From: Leucobacter chromiireducens subsp. solipictus
GTDB lineage: Bacteria > Actinomycetota > Actinomycetes > Actinomycetales > Microbacteriaceae
Assembly (NCBI RefSeq): GCF_016758195.1
Contig: NZ_QYAC01000009.1
Span: forward strand, 1 to 64,000
Length of the DNA stretch: 64,000 nucleotides
Direction of reading: 5' to 3'
Positions within the stretch are counted from its first letter, which is position 1; the number at the start of each line of letters is the position of its first letter. Both the position numbers and the translations under genes were made by a program. Of the stretch, positions 1 through 8,665 are shown piece after piece. Below the pieces are notes generated by a model that had not been told where the DNA came from, searched no databases, and saw only the letters and a list, made by a program, of their open reading frames with translations.

Positions 1-254
1 CAACCTAGACAGGCCCCACCTTGGTATCGGAGGCCAAACTCCGATCGATCGAGTCAACAACGGTCGAGGTCAGTACACCTAGACCCGAATTCACGGGGGC
101 GGGGTGTGGGGCGATGCCCCGGCCCCGCCCCCGTGGCGTCCCGGGGACGCTCGGCCGTGCGGCCCACACTACGTATTCCGGATAGCGCTTCATCGTCGAA
201 GCGGGCATTCTTGTCTCACACCTTCAACCAGCGTCGCGAGAAGGAGACATTCGG
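1..254. other. Upstream non-coding region with a strong hairpin
   Basis: No convincing gene is visible. A 13-bp GC-rich inverted repeat (CACGGGGGCGGGG at 92-104, complement at 123-135) with an inner GGGGC/GCCCC stem could end transcription of a gene left of the window. A smaller repeat, ATCGGAG/CTCCGAT, sits at 26-45. The leader of the flavin reductase gene follows, with an AGAAGGAGA ribosome binding site just before 255. Confidence 0.5.
92..135. terminator. GC-rich hairpin, likely terminator
   Basis: Perfect 13-bp arms at 92-104 and 123-135 with a nested GGGGC/GCCCC stem and no T-run, as is common in actinobacteria. It probably insulates the operon starting at 255 from an upstream gene outside the window. 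Confidence 0.45.
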
Positions 255-701
255 ATGCGCGAAGAATTCAAGGCCGCGATGCGGGAGTGGCACACGGGCA
301 TCTGCCTCGTCACCAGCGTGGACGCTGAGCGGAATCCCATCGGGCTCGTGTGCAACTCGTTCACCTCGCTGTCGCTCGATCCGCTCCTGGTGAGCTGGGC
401 GGTGGATCACGGATCCTCGGCCATTCAGGCCTGGCGCGGCGCGGGATCGTACGCGCTGCACGTGCTGCCGCCGATGCCGCGCCCACTCGAGCATCCCCTC
501 GTCGCGGCATTCGCGCAGCGCGGCGGCGACAAGTTCCGCGACCTCGCCTACACGCATAACACCCTCGGCGACCCGGTGTTCCCCGAGCTCCAGACCCGCT
601 TCGACTGCGTCGTGCATCAGCGGATCGAGATTGGCGACCACGACCTGATGGTGGGCCGCCCGACCGAGATCCTCCACCCCCAACAGAATCGAGCATCATG
701 A
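255..701 (+). CDS. Flavin reductase-like protein, partner of the LLM monooxygenase
   Basis: 148-aa protein of the flavin reductase-like (FMN-binding split-barrel) family, somewhat short for it. It should supply reduced FMN to a two-component monooxygenase. The motif VCNSFTSLSLDPLLVSWAV is the family's flavin-binding SFTSxSxxPPL region; here the usual PPL is DPLL. The start is supported by AGAAGGAGACATT upstream. Its 3' end overlaps the next gene (LLM monooxygenase, 698) by 4 bp, so the two are translationally coupled. The C-terminus is abrupt after GRPTEILHPQ, where family members usually carry a few more strands. The substrate of the pair cannot be told from this gene. Confidence 0.82.
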   Translation: MREEFKAAMREWHTGICLVTSVDAERNPIGLVCNSFTSLSLDPLLVSWAVDHGSSAIQAWRGAGSYALHVLPPMPRPLEHPLVAAFAQRGGDKFRDLAYTHNTLGDPVFPELQTRFDCVVHQRIEIGDHDLMVGRPTEILHPQQNRAS

Positions 702-1804
702 ACCGCGACATCCTCAACGGCGAAGATTTCAAACTCGGGCTCTTCTCCCCGAACTGCTCCGGCGGCCTCGCCGTGACCCAGATCCCCGAGCGCTGGAGCG
801 CGAGCTGGGAGGACAATCTTGCCCTCGCCCGCGCTGCGGAGGCCGCGGGGATCGACTTTCTCCTGCCGATCGCGCGGTTCATCGGCTACCAGGGGGAGAC
901 GAACTTCCACGGCTCGGTCCTCGACCCGATCGTGTGGGCGGCCGGGCTGCTCGCGAGCACGCAGCGGATCAACGTCTTTTCGACCGTCCACACCGCGTTC
1001 AACAACCCGATGGTCGTCGCAAAGCAGTTGGCCACGCTGGATCAGATCGGGGGCGGCGGTCGCGCCGGGCTGAACGTTGTCGCGGGCTGGAACCTGCCCG
1101 AGTACGAGGCACTGGGAGCCCCCATGCCGGAGGCGCACGACGACCGCTATGGCTTCGCCGCGGAGTGGCTGAGCGTGATCGAGCAGGCGTGGGCCGCGGA
1201 GGGAAAGTTCCAGCACAACGGCACCTTCTACCAGCTCAAGGACACCGAATCTGAGCCGAAGCCGCGCGGCGGCCGGGTGCCCATCTTGAACGCCGGCTCC
1301 TCCGCGCAGGGCCGAGATTTCGCCGCGCACTACTCAGACTTCGCGTTCACGATCATCCCCGACGCCGAGACCGGGGCGGGGATCGTGCGCAGCATGAAGG
1401 AGGAGGCCCGGACCAAGTACGAGCGTGAGGTCGGCGTGTTCACCCTGAGCCATGTGGTCTGCCGCAGCACCCGCGCCGAGGCTGAGGACTACCTCGCGTA
1501 CTACGCGGACGAGCACGCGGACTGGGGTGCCGTGGACTACCTGATGGGATTGCAGGGCATGCACGCGCAGTCGTTCACGCCGGAGATGCTGCAGACCATG
1601 CGCTCGCGCTTCGCCTCGGGGCACGGGTCGTTGCCGATCGTCGGGACGCCGGAGGACGTCGCGGAGCAGATCCGGGCCGTCCACGAGGCCGGCTTCGACG
1701 GCATGACACTGGCGTTTGTCGATTACACGTCCGAGGTGACTCAGTTCGGCCGCGAGGTGATGCCGATCCTTGAGCGCATGGGCGTGCGCCTCCCGCGGGG
1801 CTGA
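698..1804 (+). CDS. RutA-like LLM-class flavin-dependent monooxygenase
   Basis: 368-aa bacterial luciferase-like TIM-barrel enzyme that uses FMNH2 from the adjacent reductase. The NVVAGWNLPEYEALG segment and the N-terminal LGLFSPN strand match the RutA/pyrimidine monooxygenase and DszA-like branch, whose members attack amide, N-heterocycle or sulfone substrates. ATGA overlap with the reductase indicates a dedicated pair. RutA itself opens uracil, but no other rut gene is present, so a uracil role is unlikely. The AraC regulator 11 bp downstream is probably co-transcribed. Family confidence is high; the substrate is unknown. Confidence 0.85.
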   Translation: MNRDILNGEDFKLGLFSPNCSGGLAVTQIPERWSASWEDNLALARAAEAAGIDFLLPIARFIGYQGETNFHGSVLDPIVWAAGLLASTQRINVFSTVHTAFNNPMVVAKQLATLDQIGGGGRAGLNVVAGWNLPEYEALGAPMPEAHDDRYGFAAEWLSVIEQAWAAEGKFQHNGTFYQLKDTESEPKPRGGRVPILNAGSSAQGRDFAAHYSDFAFTIIPDAETGAGIVRSMKEEARTKYEREVGVFTLSHVVCRSTRAEAEDYLAYYADEHADWGAVDYLMGLQGMHAQSFTPEMLQTMRSRFASGHGSLPIVGTPEDVAEQIRAVHEAGFDGMTLAFVDYTSEVTQFGREVMPILERMGVRLPRG

Positions 1805-1815
1805 CCCTGGGACCG

Positions 1816-2748
1816 ATGTCTCCCGCATTGCTCGCGGAGTACCCCGTGGCTCGCACGACGAGCCCCGGGGCGCTTCGCGATGCGGTCGACGGCCTCACCG
1901 GGTACGGACACACCGTCGTCGGGAAGGCGCCGGCGGCGGGCACTGGTGCGCTCCACGGCACCGTCAATGGGGTGCGGATCGGCGGACTGTCGCTGGTATT
2001 TGTCGCCTATGCGACCCGGGTGAGCGTGCTCGCGCCACCGACGCGCGACCAGGTCGTCCTCGTGGTCCCGCTCGGCCCGATGTGGGTGGAGGTGGCCGGC
2101 CGCGCGCAGCGGATGGTCGAGCCGTTCGTGCTCTCGGCCAGCGCCGATACGCTGATGCGCCCTGACCCGCGCGCCGGTGCCCTGGTGGGGGCCGTGGCGC
2201 ATTCGGAGGTGGCCGGCCTCTTCCGGGAGGCGTTCGGGGGAGACCGCGAGTACACCGTCAATCTCGCGCAGGATCGCGCGATCCCGGTGCACGCCGCCCC
2301 CGCCCTCCGCCGCGGTTGGCAGGATTTCGCGGCACACCCGGCCCCCGACCCGGCGGCGGTGCTCGATCGGCTCCTCATCGGGCTGGCGCCCTACACGCGG
2401 GGCACCGAGGCTGGCCCGGGCGGGCCGCCGGCCTACCTCATCCACGCCGTGCGCCACCTCCGCCGGCACCTCGCCGAGCCGCTGTCCCTTGCCGAACTCG
2501 GCGGCATCGTGGGGATTGGCAGCCGTCAGCTTCAGCTCGCGTTCCAGGCGCACCTCGGCCGCACCGCGCAGGAGGTGGTTCGTGATGCTCGGCTTGATCG
2601 CGCCTGGACGTTGCTGCGCGCAGGCTCGGGCACCGATGCGCGCCGGGTCGCGGATGTCGCCGCCGAGGTGGGGATCCCGCACAGCGGGCGGTTCTCGCAG
2701 TACTTCTTTGCCCGCTATGGGGTACACCCTTCGGCGCTGCGTACCTAG
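1816..2748 (+). CDS. AraC-family transcriptional regulator
   Basis: 310 aa. The N-terminal ~200 residues form an AraC-binding-like (PF14525-type) sensor domain. The C-terminal ~100 residues contain two HTH motifs (SLAELGGIVGIGSRQLQLAF and ADVAAEVGIPHSGRFSQYF, with the RFSQYFFARYGVHPSALR signature). It lies 11 bp after the LLM monooxygenase, so it probably controls that operon. The stop codon sits inside the terminator hairpin at 2725-2760. The effector is unknown. Confidence 0.85.
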   Translation: MSPALLAEYPVARTTSPGALRDAVDGLTGYGHTVVGKAPAAGTGALHGTVNGVRIGGLSLVFVAYATRVSVLAPPTRDQVVLVVPLGPMWVEVAGRAQRMVEPFVLSASADTLMRPDPRAGALVGAVAHSEVAGLFREAFGGDREYTVNLAQDRAIPVHAAPALRRGWQDFAAHPAPDPAAVLDRLLIGLAPYTRGTEAGPGGPPAYLIHAVRHLRRHLAEPLSLAELGGIVGIGSRQLQLAFQAHLGRTAQEVVRDARLDRAWTLLRAGSGTDARRVADVAAEVGIPHSGRFSQYFFARYGVHPSALRT

Positions 2749-2760
2749 CGCCGAAGGGTG
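2725..2760. terminator. Bidirectional terminator between convergent genes
   Basis: 13-bp perfect stem CACCCTTCGGCGC (2725-2737) with GCGCCGAAGGGTG (2748-2760) and a 10-nt loop. The left arm is still coding for the AraC regulator and the TAG stop lies at the loop/right arm border. It separates the AraC gene from the leftward oxidoreductase gene ending at 2776. Confidence 0.6.
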
Positions 2761-2775
2761 CACCCGGGGTCGGAG

Positions 2776-4419
2776 TTAGGCGGCCGGCGCGGGGGCCGGC
2801 AGCCCCCGGAGGGCTACCGTGAGCGCGGCACCGTCCTCGTCGGCCATCGCCGCCTTGCTCAGCCGGGCCAGCGCGCGCGCCGCGTCCGGGGTGCCGAGGA
2901 GCTGGGGCACCGCGCCGAGGAGGCGCGCGAAGCTCTCCGAGCCGTGCGCGTGAGTCTGGCCGTACCCCTTCAAGACGCGCGCGCACTTCGCGATCTCGCA
3001 CGCGAGATCGTAGTCCACAGCGGCGGTCTCGACGACGAGGTCGAGCCACGCGTCGATCGCGAGCTGCTCGCGGCCGTAGCGGAGCGAGCGCGGCCGCATG
3101 GGCCGCATCGACGCCATCAGCCACAGCATGCTCGACCCGAACACGGACGTCGTGTTGACGATCATCCCATCGCGCGTGATCGCGCCGACGAGCTTCGCGA
3201 ACAGCTGGGAGCGAGACAGCGCCCGACCGAGGGCCGTGGGCAGTGTGTCGGTGATCTCGTCGATCTGCGGGTGCAGGAACTCGCGCACCTGCGTGAGCTC
3301 GCCGCTGTCGGCCTTCGCCTCGACCCGGACCCCCTCGATGCGCCGCTTGCGGAGCTTTTGCAGCGCCACATGGATGGTGTCCTGGTACGACATCCAGAGG
3401 GCCGTGTGCCGCGCGACCTCGACGGAGAGGCTCGCGTCGCCCGCGCGCTCCGCGTCGAACGGTGCAACCCGGGCCACCCGGTCCAGGAACAGATCCGTGT
3501 ACGCGGGCCCCTGGTACATCGCGGTGCGCACGCACCCGTGCACCACCATCGAACGCGCCGGGGCCGCGAACTCGGGGATCCGGTCCATGCGGTCGGCGAT
3601 CTTCGGGCCGACGAGCGCCCGCGGATCGGAGGTCGCGAGCTCCGTATGCCGCGCCGCGGCGGCCTCGGCGGCCTCCTCTTCCGGATCGCGGGGTCGGCGC
3701 CGGCCGATCGTGACGCGGACCGGGCCGAGACCCGACGGCGGCTTCGGGCGGGCGGCCTCGGCCGCGGCGTCCTGCGCCGCGACGAAGCCGAGCCCGAACG
3801 CCGCGAGGGAACGCTCGACCGCTTTGCCCGAGCGGCGCAGCGACTCCTCGAACGCCTCCCGCGGGATCGGCAGCACGCCGGATCCCGCGAGCGCGCCGAA
3901 GAGCGAGGACGAGATCACGCTGCCCGCCTGCGCCGCGAGCGCGTTGAAATCGGTGGCGATGAGCTGCTTCGATCCGGCGCGGGCCGAAGCGATCAGGCTT
4001 TCGTCGTCGACGCGGCCGTCACCGAGGGCGATCTTCTCCGTGATCGCGTAGACGCGGTTCGTTGAGGCGATGAGCGTGGTCCGATCCGGCGTGCAGAAGC
4101 CGCGCTGGAGGGCGCGTCCGGCCTCCATCAGCTCGGACGCGATGACCACGTCGACCTGTCCCGGGGTGGGAAACAGGCTGAGGATCGGCTCGCTGCGCGC
4201 GCTCCCATCGCTCGCGGCATCGCTGCGCGGGTAGAGCTCCACGTAGTAGACTGTGGCACCCGTGCGCTGTGCGACGCCCGCGACCGAGGTGCTCTGCGTG
4301 ATGAATCCGGAGTCCTCGCCCAGCGAGACGATCCAGTCGGCGAGGACGCCGCCGCCCTCGCCGCCCATGGCGAGGATCGCGATCGTGATGGGCCGGCGGC
4401 CCGCTTCCCAGGTGCTCAC
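2776..4419 (-). CDS. Indolepyruvate oxidoreductase subunit beta family protein
   Basis: 547 aa, starting at a GTG (VSTWEAGRRPITIAILAMGG) that overlaps the stop of the upstream alpha subunit gene (GTGA at 4416-4419). The N-terminal ~200 residues are the gamma/beta-type domain of 2-oxoacid ferredoxin oxidoreductases, with a glycine-rich AMGGEGGGVLADW motif. The C-terminal ~330 residues correspond to the long extension (DUF6537-type) of the two-subunit proteobacterial and actinobacterial form. With the alpha subunit it should decarboxylate an aryl-2-oxoacid to an aryl-acetyl-CoA and pass electrons to ferredoxin. A longer frame continues upstream only as an antisense-like shadow of the alpha gene. 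Confidence 0.82.
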   Translation of the reverse strand: MSTWEAGRRPITIAILAMGGEGGGVLADWIVSLGEDSGFITQSTSVAGVAQRTGATVYYVELYPRSDAASDGSARSEPILSLFPTPGQVDVVIASELMEAGRALQRGFCTPDRTTLIASTNRVYAITEKIALGDGRVDDESLIASARAGSKQLIATDFNALAAQAGSVISSSLFGALAGSGVLPIPREAFEESLRRSGKAVERSLAAFGLGFVAAQDAAAEAARPKPPSGLGPVRVTIGRRRPRDPEEEAAEAAAARHTELATSDPRALVGPKIADRMDRIPEFAAPARSMVVHGCVRTAMYQGPAYTDLFLDRVARVAPFDAERAGDASLSVEVARHTALWMSYQDTIHVALQKLRKRRIEGVRVEAKADSGELTQVREFLHPQIDEITDTLPTALGRALSRSQLFAKLVGAITRDGMIVNTTSVFGSSMLWLMASMRPMRPRSLRYGREQLAIDAWLDLVVETAAVDYDLACEIAKCARVLKGYGQTHAHGSESFARLLGAVPQLLGTPDAARALARLSKAAMADEDGAALTVALRGLPAPAPAA

Positions 4420-6590
4420 GCGGCCACCTCGTACTGGCTCGCGCGCCGCTCGATGGGGGAGGACAGCAGGGCGATCCAGCCGCCGCGGATCTTCCCGAGC
4501 GTGCGGTCGATCCAGCTCGGGTTGATGACCACGTCGGTGCGGTAGAAGGAGGGGCACAGCGACGCGGCGTGCGCGTTTGCGCCGCACACCCCGCAGCCCA
4601 CGCAGCTGTCGATCACGGTGGCAACCGGGTCGGTGCGCATCGGATCGGGATTCTCTTTCAGCGTGAGGGAGGGGCAGCCCGAGATGCGGATGCAGGCGTG
4701 GTCGCCGGTGCAGGTATCGGCGTCGACGCCGAAGCGCTGGCGCACGACCCGCTTGCCCGCGGCGATGTCTTTCTGGCGTTTCGGCTTCTCCCGCCGCTGC
4801 TTGTTGAGCTGGCACTCGCTCTGCGCGACGATCACCTTCGGCCCCTCGGTCTCCGTCGTGAAGGCTTCGACGAACACCTTCTTGAGCTTCGCAACGTCAT
4901 AGGTGTGGGACATCGTCTTCGCCCATTTCACACCGATTCCGCGCACGGCCCGCTCGATCGGGTTGCCCGAGGAGCGGTTCGCGGTCTCCGCCTGGCCGTA
5001 GGAGGAGAGGACGTCCTGGCCGCCCGTTGCGGCGGCGTAGGAGTTGTCGACCACGACCACGACCTGGTCGTTCTTGTTGAACACGGCGTTGCCGATGCCG
5101 CTCGTGAGGCCGTTGTGCCAGAACCCGCCGTCGCCCATCACGCCGATGGTGGAGCGATCGGCGTCCTTCGGGTTGAGGGCCGCCGCCCCCGCGGAGCCGA
5201 GGCCGTAGCCCATCGTGGTGCCGCCCAGGTTGAACGGCTCATTGATCCCGAAGAGGTGGCAGCCGATGTCCATACTGACGTGGTGCTCCTGGCCCACTTC
5301 TTTCTCAGCGAGCTTCATCGCTGAGAAGATCGGCCGCTCGGGGCAGCCCGTGCACAGCCCGGGCGGGCGGGCCTGCACCTGTGCGGCCTCCACCCGGGGG
5401 GCGAAGGGGCTGGCCGGGTTGTCGGCCGGGAGGAGGAGCGACGGCTGCGTCGCGATGAGTTCCGGGGTGTACTGGCTGAGGAACTGGGTGAGCCCCTCGG
5501 TGACGACCTGGGTGGTGTACTCGCCGCCCATGGGCAGCAGGTCCTTGCCGTGGAGCGCGGTGTCGACGCCCGCCTTGCGGAGGATCGAGTGGAGGTTCTG
5601 CTCGATGTAGTCGGGCTGACCCTCCTCGAGGAGCAGCACGGCCCGCTTGTCGCGGCAGAACTCGAGGACTTCCGCGTCGATCACGGGGTAGGTGACGTTC
5701 ATCACGTACATCGGGACCCGGGTATTGCCGAACGCGTCCGAGCAGCCGAGCAGCTCGAGCGCCCGGTTCACCGTGTTGTAGAGGCCGCCCTGCACGATGA
5801 TGCCGATGTCGTCGACGTCGCCGTCGAAGAACTCGTTGAGCTGGTGCTCGCGAATGTACTCGACCGCCGCCGGCCAGCGCGCATGGACCTTCTCGTGCTC
5901 GTGCAGGAAGCTGGCGGGAGGCAGCACGATCCGGCTGAGGTCGCGCTGCGGGTTCTCGACCGCATCCGTGATGGTCATCGGCGGGCGCAGGTTCTCCGTC
6001 GTGGTGAAGGAACCCTGGAGATGGCAGGATCGCAGGCGCAGATCCAGCATCACCGGGGTGTTGCTGGCCTCGGACAGCGCGAAACCGTGTTTGACCGTGT
6101 TCACGATCGCGGAGATGTTGGGGCGTGGATCGAGGAGCCACATCTGCGATTTCATCGCGAATGCGTGGGAGCGCTCCTGCATGATGCTGGATCCTTCGCC
6201 GTAGTCCTCGCCGAGGATCACGAGCGCGCCGCCCTGGACGCCGCCGCTCGAGAGGTTCGCGAGCGCGTCCGACGCCACGTTGAGCCCCACCGTCGATTTG
6301 AACGTGACGGCCCCGCGGAGGGGGTAGTGGACGGACGCGGCGAGCATTGCGGCCGCCGTCGCCTCGGAGGCGGAATTCTCAAAATAGACATCCAGCTCTT
6401 CGAGGATGTCGTGCGCGTCACCGAGCACATCCATGAGGTGCGAGATCGGTGCACCCTGGTAGCCGCCGACGTAGGCGACCCCCGATTCCAGCAGGGCCTT
6501 GGTCACGGCGAGGATTCCCTCGACGTGCAGTTCGGTCCCGGCCTCGGAACGGAGGAGCTTGACCTCGTTGACGAATGACCGTTCAGCCAT
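4416..6590 (-). CDS. iorA: Indolepyruvate ferredoxin oxidoreductase alpha subunit (IorA-like)
   Basis: 724-aa TPP enzyme. It has an N-terminal pyrimidine-binding domain (about 20-390), a TPP-binding domain with MGDGGFWHNG near residue 480 followed by VVVVDNSYAAATGG, and a C-terminal ferredoxin-like part. Of the two iron-sulfur motifs, CVGCGVCGANAHAASLCP (about 660) looks intact. The first (CTGDHACIRISGC) lacks canonical CxxCxxC spacing, as is usual in this sub-family. It should oxidise aryl pyruvates (indolepyruvate, phenylpyruvate) to the CoA thioester. It has its own promoter (6649-6676), which carries the element shared with the liv, paaX and FAH promoters. The RBS is AAAGGGCAG. Confidence 0.86.
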   Translation of the reverse strand: MAERSFVNEVKLLRSEAGTELHVEGILAVTKALLESGVAYVGGYQGAPISHLMDVLGDAHDILEELDVYFENSASEATAAAMLAASVHYPLRGAVTFKSTVGLNVASDALANLSSGGVQGGALVILGEDYGEGSSIMQERSHAFAMKSQMWLLDPRPNISAIVNTVKHGFALSEASNTPVMLDLRLRSCHLQGSFTTTENLRPPMTITDAVENPQRDLSRIVLPPASFLHEHEKVHARWPAAVEYIREHQLNEFFDGDVDDIGIIVQGGLYNTVNRALELLGCSDAFGNTRVPMYVMNVTYPVIDAEVLEFCRDKRAVLLLEEGQPDYIEQNLHSILRKAGVDTALHGKDLLPMGGEYTTQVVTEGLTQFLSQYTPELIATQPSLLLPADNPASPFAPRVEAAQVQARPPGLCTGCPERPIFSAMKLAEKEVGQEHHVSMDIGCHLFGINEPFNLGGTTMGYGLGSAGAAALNPKDADRSTIGVMGDGGFWHNGLTSGIGNAVFNKNDQVVVVVDNSYAAATGGQDVLSSYGQAETANRSSGNPIERAVRGIGVKWAKTMSHTYDVAKLKKVFVEAFTTETEGPKVIVAQSECQLNKQRREKPKRQKDIAAGKRVVRQRFGVDADTCTGDHACIRISGCPSLTLKENPDPMRTDPVATVIDSCVGCGVCGANAHAASLCPSFYRTDVVINPSWIDRTLGKIRGGWIALLSSPIERRASQYEVAA

Positions 6591-6648
6591 AATTTCTGCC
6601 CTTTCGTGTCACCATTGACCCGTGTCCCTTACGCGAGGGCACGATCCC

Positions 6649-6676
6649 AATATATCAAAGATCGTGCGATCGTCAC
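6649..6676 (-). promoter_or_regulatory. Promoter of iorA with shared PaaX-type element
   Basis: On the minus strand, -35 GTGACG (6671-6676), a 16-bp spacer and -10 TATATT (6649-6654). The -35 is part of TGACGATCGC (6666-6675). The same TGAYGNWCGY box with the same 16-bp spacing occurs at the livJ, paaX and FAH promoters. An operator overlapping the -35 would suit repression by the PaaX-family protein encoded at 11604-12425. Confidence 0.55.
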
Positions 6677-6710
6677 AGAAGTGACAGGAAAAGTTCGGAT
6701 TACGGATCGG

Positions 6711-7787
6711 TTACGGCCGTGGCATCAGGCGGGGCCGAAACGGCCAGCTCGCCTCGCGCCCGCCCGTGATCCCGGACGGGCGGAAAATGAGAATCAGGAC
6801 CATGATCGCGCCGAGCGTGATTAAGCGGCTTCCCGAAGGAATGGAGATCAGGCTCTCGCCCAGCTGGACGCCCTTTTCGAGGAGCCCGAGGATGTGGCTC
6901 AGTGCGGAGATCGCGAGGGTGCCGACCACGGCACCCCACAGCGAACGCATCCCGCCCACGACGAGCATCGCGATCGTCGTAAACGTGAAGTCCAGCGAGA
7001 ACTGCGAGGCCTGGGCGACCCCGTTCAGCTGCACCCAGACGGCCCCGCCGACGGCCGCCAGCGCCCCCGAAACAGTGAACGCCAGCAGGCGGTGCAGCGT
7101 GATCCGGACGCCGGACGCCGGTGCCGCCTGGATGTTGTCGCGTGAGGCCCGGAGCATCCGGGCGCTGCGACTCTGCCCGTAGAGCCAGGCAAGTGCGATG
7201 ACGGCGAGGGCGATGATCAGCACGCCCTGCAGATCGAAGCTGCGTGGCAACCCGGTCATCGACTGGCCCGCCTTCGGGCCGATTCGCGTCCAGTAGGTCA
7301 GGATCTGCACGACCAGCATGAGCAGGGCAAAGGTCGCGATGCCCGCCTCGAGGCCGTGCAGGCGCATGAGGGCGAGGCCGCTGATGAATGCGAGCAGGCC
7401 GCCCATCACGGCGGCCACGAGGAGGGCCACGATGGGACCCGCCTGGGCCTCCGTGAGGAACGGGAACAGATCCGGCATGATCGCCGTCTTGATCTGGCTC
7501 GGGATCGTGAGGAGCGAGAGCGTCCACGCGCCCACCGCCACGAACGCGATGTGCCCGAAGGAGAGTACGCCGCTGTTCCCGATGAAGGTCCACATGGCGA
7601 CCACGATGATCAGGTTCGCGAGCGCGTAGCCGAGATCGATCGATGCGGCCTGCGAGATCGAACTCGCGACCAGCGAGAACAGCCACACGGTGATGAGCGG
7701 CACCGCGAGCGACCACAGTCGGGCGACGGCTTCGGGGACGGCGATGCCCGTGAATCGGTGCCGGGGGAGGGGCGTCGGGGAGGTCAT
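6711..7787 (-). CDS. livM: Branched-chain-type ABC transporter permease (LivM)
   Basis: 358-aa integral membrane permease of the HAAT importer family with about 10 hydrophobic segments. The conserved cytoplasmic coupling loop reads SARMLRASRDNIQAAPASGV, as in LivM. The ATG at 7787 overlaps the stop of livH (7784) in an ATGA. It is the last gene of a five-gene leftward operon (livJ-G-F-H-M). It imports an amino acid or aromatic acid together with LivH. The catabolic setting suggests an aromatic substrate, but that is inference. Confidence 0.88.
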   Translation of the reverse strand: MTSPTPLPRHRFTGIAVPEAVARLWSLAVPLITVWLFSLVASSISQAASIDLGYALANLIIVVAMWTFIGNSGVLSFGHIAFVAVGAWTLSLLTIPSQIKTAIMPDLFPFLTEAQAGPIVALLVAAVMGGLLAFISGLALMRLHGLEAGIATFALLMLVVQILTYWTRIGPKAGQSMTGLPRSFDLQGVLIIALAVIALAWLYGQSRSARMLRASRDNIQAAPASGVRITLHRLLAFTVSGALAAVGGAVWVQLNGVAQASQFSLDFTFTTIAMLVVGGMRSLWGAVVGTLAISALSHILGLLEKGVQLGESLISIPSGSRLITLGAIMVLILIFRPSGITGGREASWPFRPRLMPRP

Positions 7788-8665
7788 GTGCGCTCCTTCG
7801 AGGTGCGACTGGCGAAGATGCCGTTGGGAGCGATGACGAGCACGACGGCCACGAGGAGATACACAAAGGCAATGCGGAAGTCGTTGATCCACGCTGGCAA
7901 GAATGAGGTGAACAGGGATACCGCGAAGCCGACCAGGAAGCCACCGGCGACGCTGCCGCCGAGCTTCCCGAGGCCACCGATCGTCGACCCGATGAGCGCG
8001 AAGAGGGTGACCTGCACGCCGAACGTCGGCCCGACCGATCCGCTCTGGGCCGTCATGACAAACGCGATCGCCGCGGCGAGCACGCCACTGATCGCGAAGG
8101 TCAGCGCGATGACGCTGCCCGCCCGGATCCCCAGGATGCGCGCGGCGCGGAAGTCTTCGGAGGCCGCCTGCACCTGGAGTCCCATGCGCGTGCGGGTCAG
8201 GAACAGACGCACAGCGATGAGGAGGAGCGCGGCGAGCGCGATCGAAACGATCGAGACGAGATTGATCCGCAGTTCCCCCACGTGGATCGACGCCGAGAGT
8301 CCCGGGGCGACCGCCGCGGAGCGCACGTTGGTGCCGAACACCCCGTCGTAGACGCGCTGCAGCAGGATGCTGAGCCCGAAGCTCGCGATGAGAAGGGTGG
8401 CGGGGGGCTGCGCGCGGAGCCACCGGAACACGGCGGCGTCCATGCACCACGCCAGGACGACGGCCACGACGATCGAGGCGACGATCGCGAGCGGCGGGGA
8501 GACGGGCCACAGCAGGATGAGCGCGTACCCGGCCCCCGTGATGAGCTCGCCGTTGGCGAAGTTTGCGAGGCGCATCACGCCAAACACGAGGCCGATGCCG
8601 AGGGCCGCGAGCGCGTAGACCGCGCCCGTGGAGGTTGCGTCAATGAGAGCCTGAAGAATGTTCAC
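7784..8665 (-). CDS. livH: Branched-chain-type ABC transporter permease (LivH)
   Basis: 293-aa permease with about 8 TM helices. It has the LivH hallmarks GLVFGVMRLANFANGEL near the N-terminus and the ASEDFRAARILGIRAGSVI coupling loop. It overlaps livF upstream (ATGA at 8662-8665) and livM downstream (ATGA at 7784-7787). It forms the channel with LivM. Confidence 0.88.
   Translation of the reverse strand: MNILQALIDATSTGAVYALAALGIGLVFGVMRLANFANGELITGAGYALILLWPVSPPLAIVASIVVAVVLAWCMDAAVFRWLRAQPPATLLIASFGLSILLQRVYDGVFGTNVRSAAVAPGLSASIHVGELRINLVSIVSIALAALLLIAVRLFLTRTRMGLQVQAASEDFRAARILGIRAGSVIALTFAISGVLAAAIAFVMTAQSGSVGPTFGVQVTLFALIGSTIGGLGKLGGSVAGGFLVGFAVSLFTSFLPAWINDFRIAFVYLLVAVVLVIAPNGIFASRTSKERT

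Noticed and set aside
1-254. A riboswitch in the flavin reductase leader
   Set aside because: Apart from the GC-rich hairpin no conserved aptamer element (for example the FMN or SAM core) could be recognised.
698-1804. A uracil-degrading rut operon
   Set aside because: Only the LLM monooxygenase and a flavin reductase are present; RutB-E and RutG are missing.
5550-6578. Long plus-strand open frames over iorA and similar antisense frames over most genes
   Set aside because: In high-GC DNA the complementary strand of a real gene is often open. These frames are Arg/Ala/Pro-rich, lack ribosome sites and match no family.
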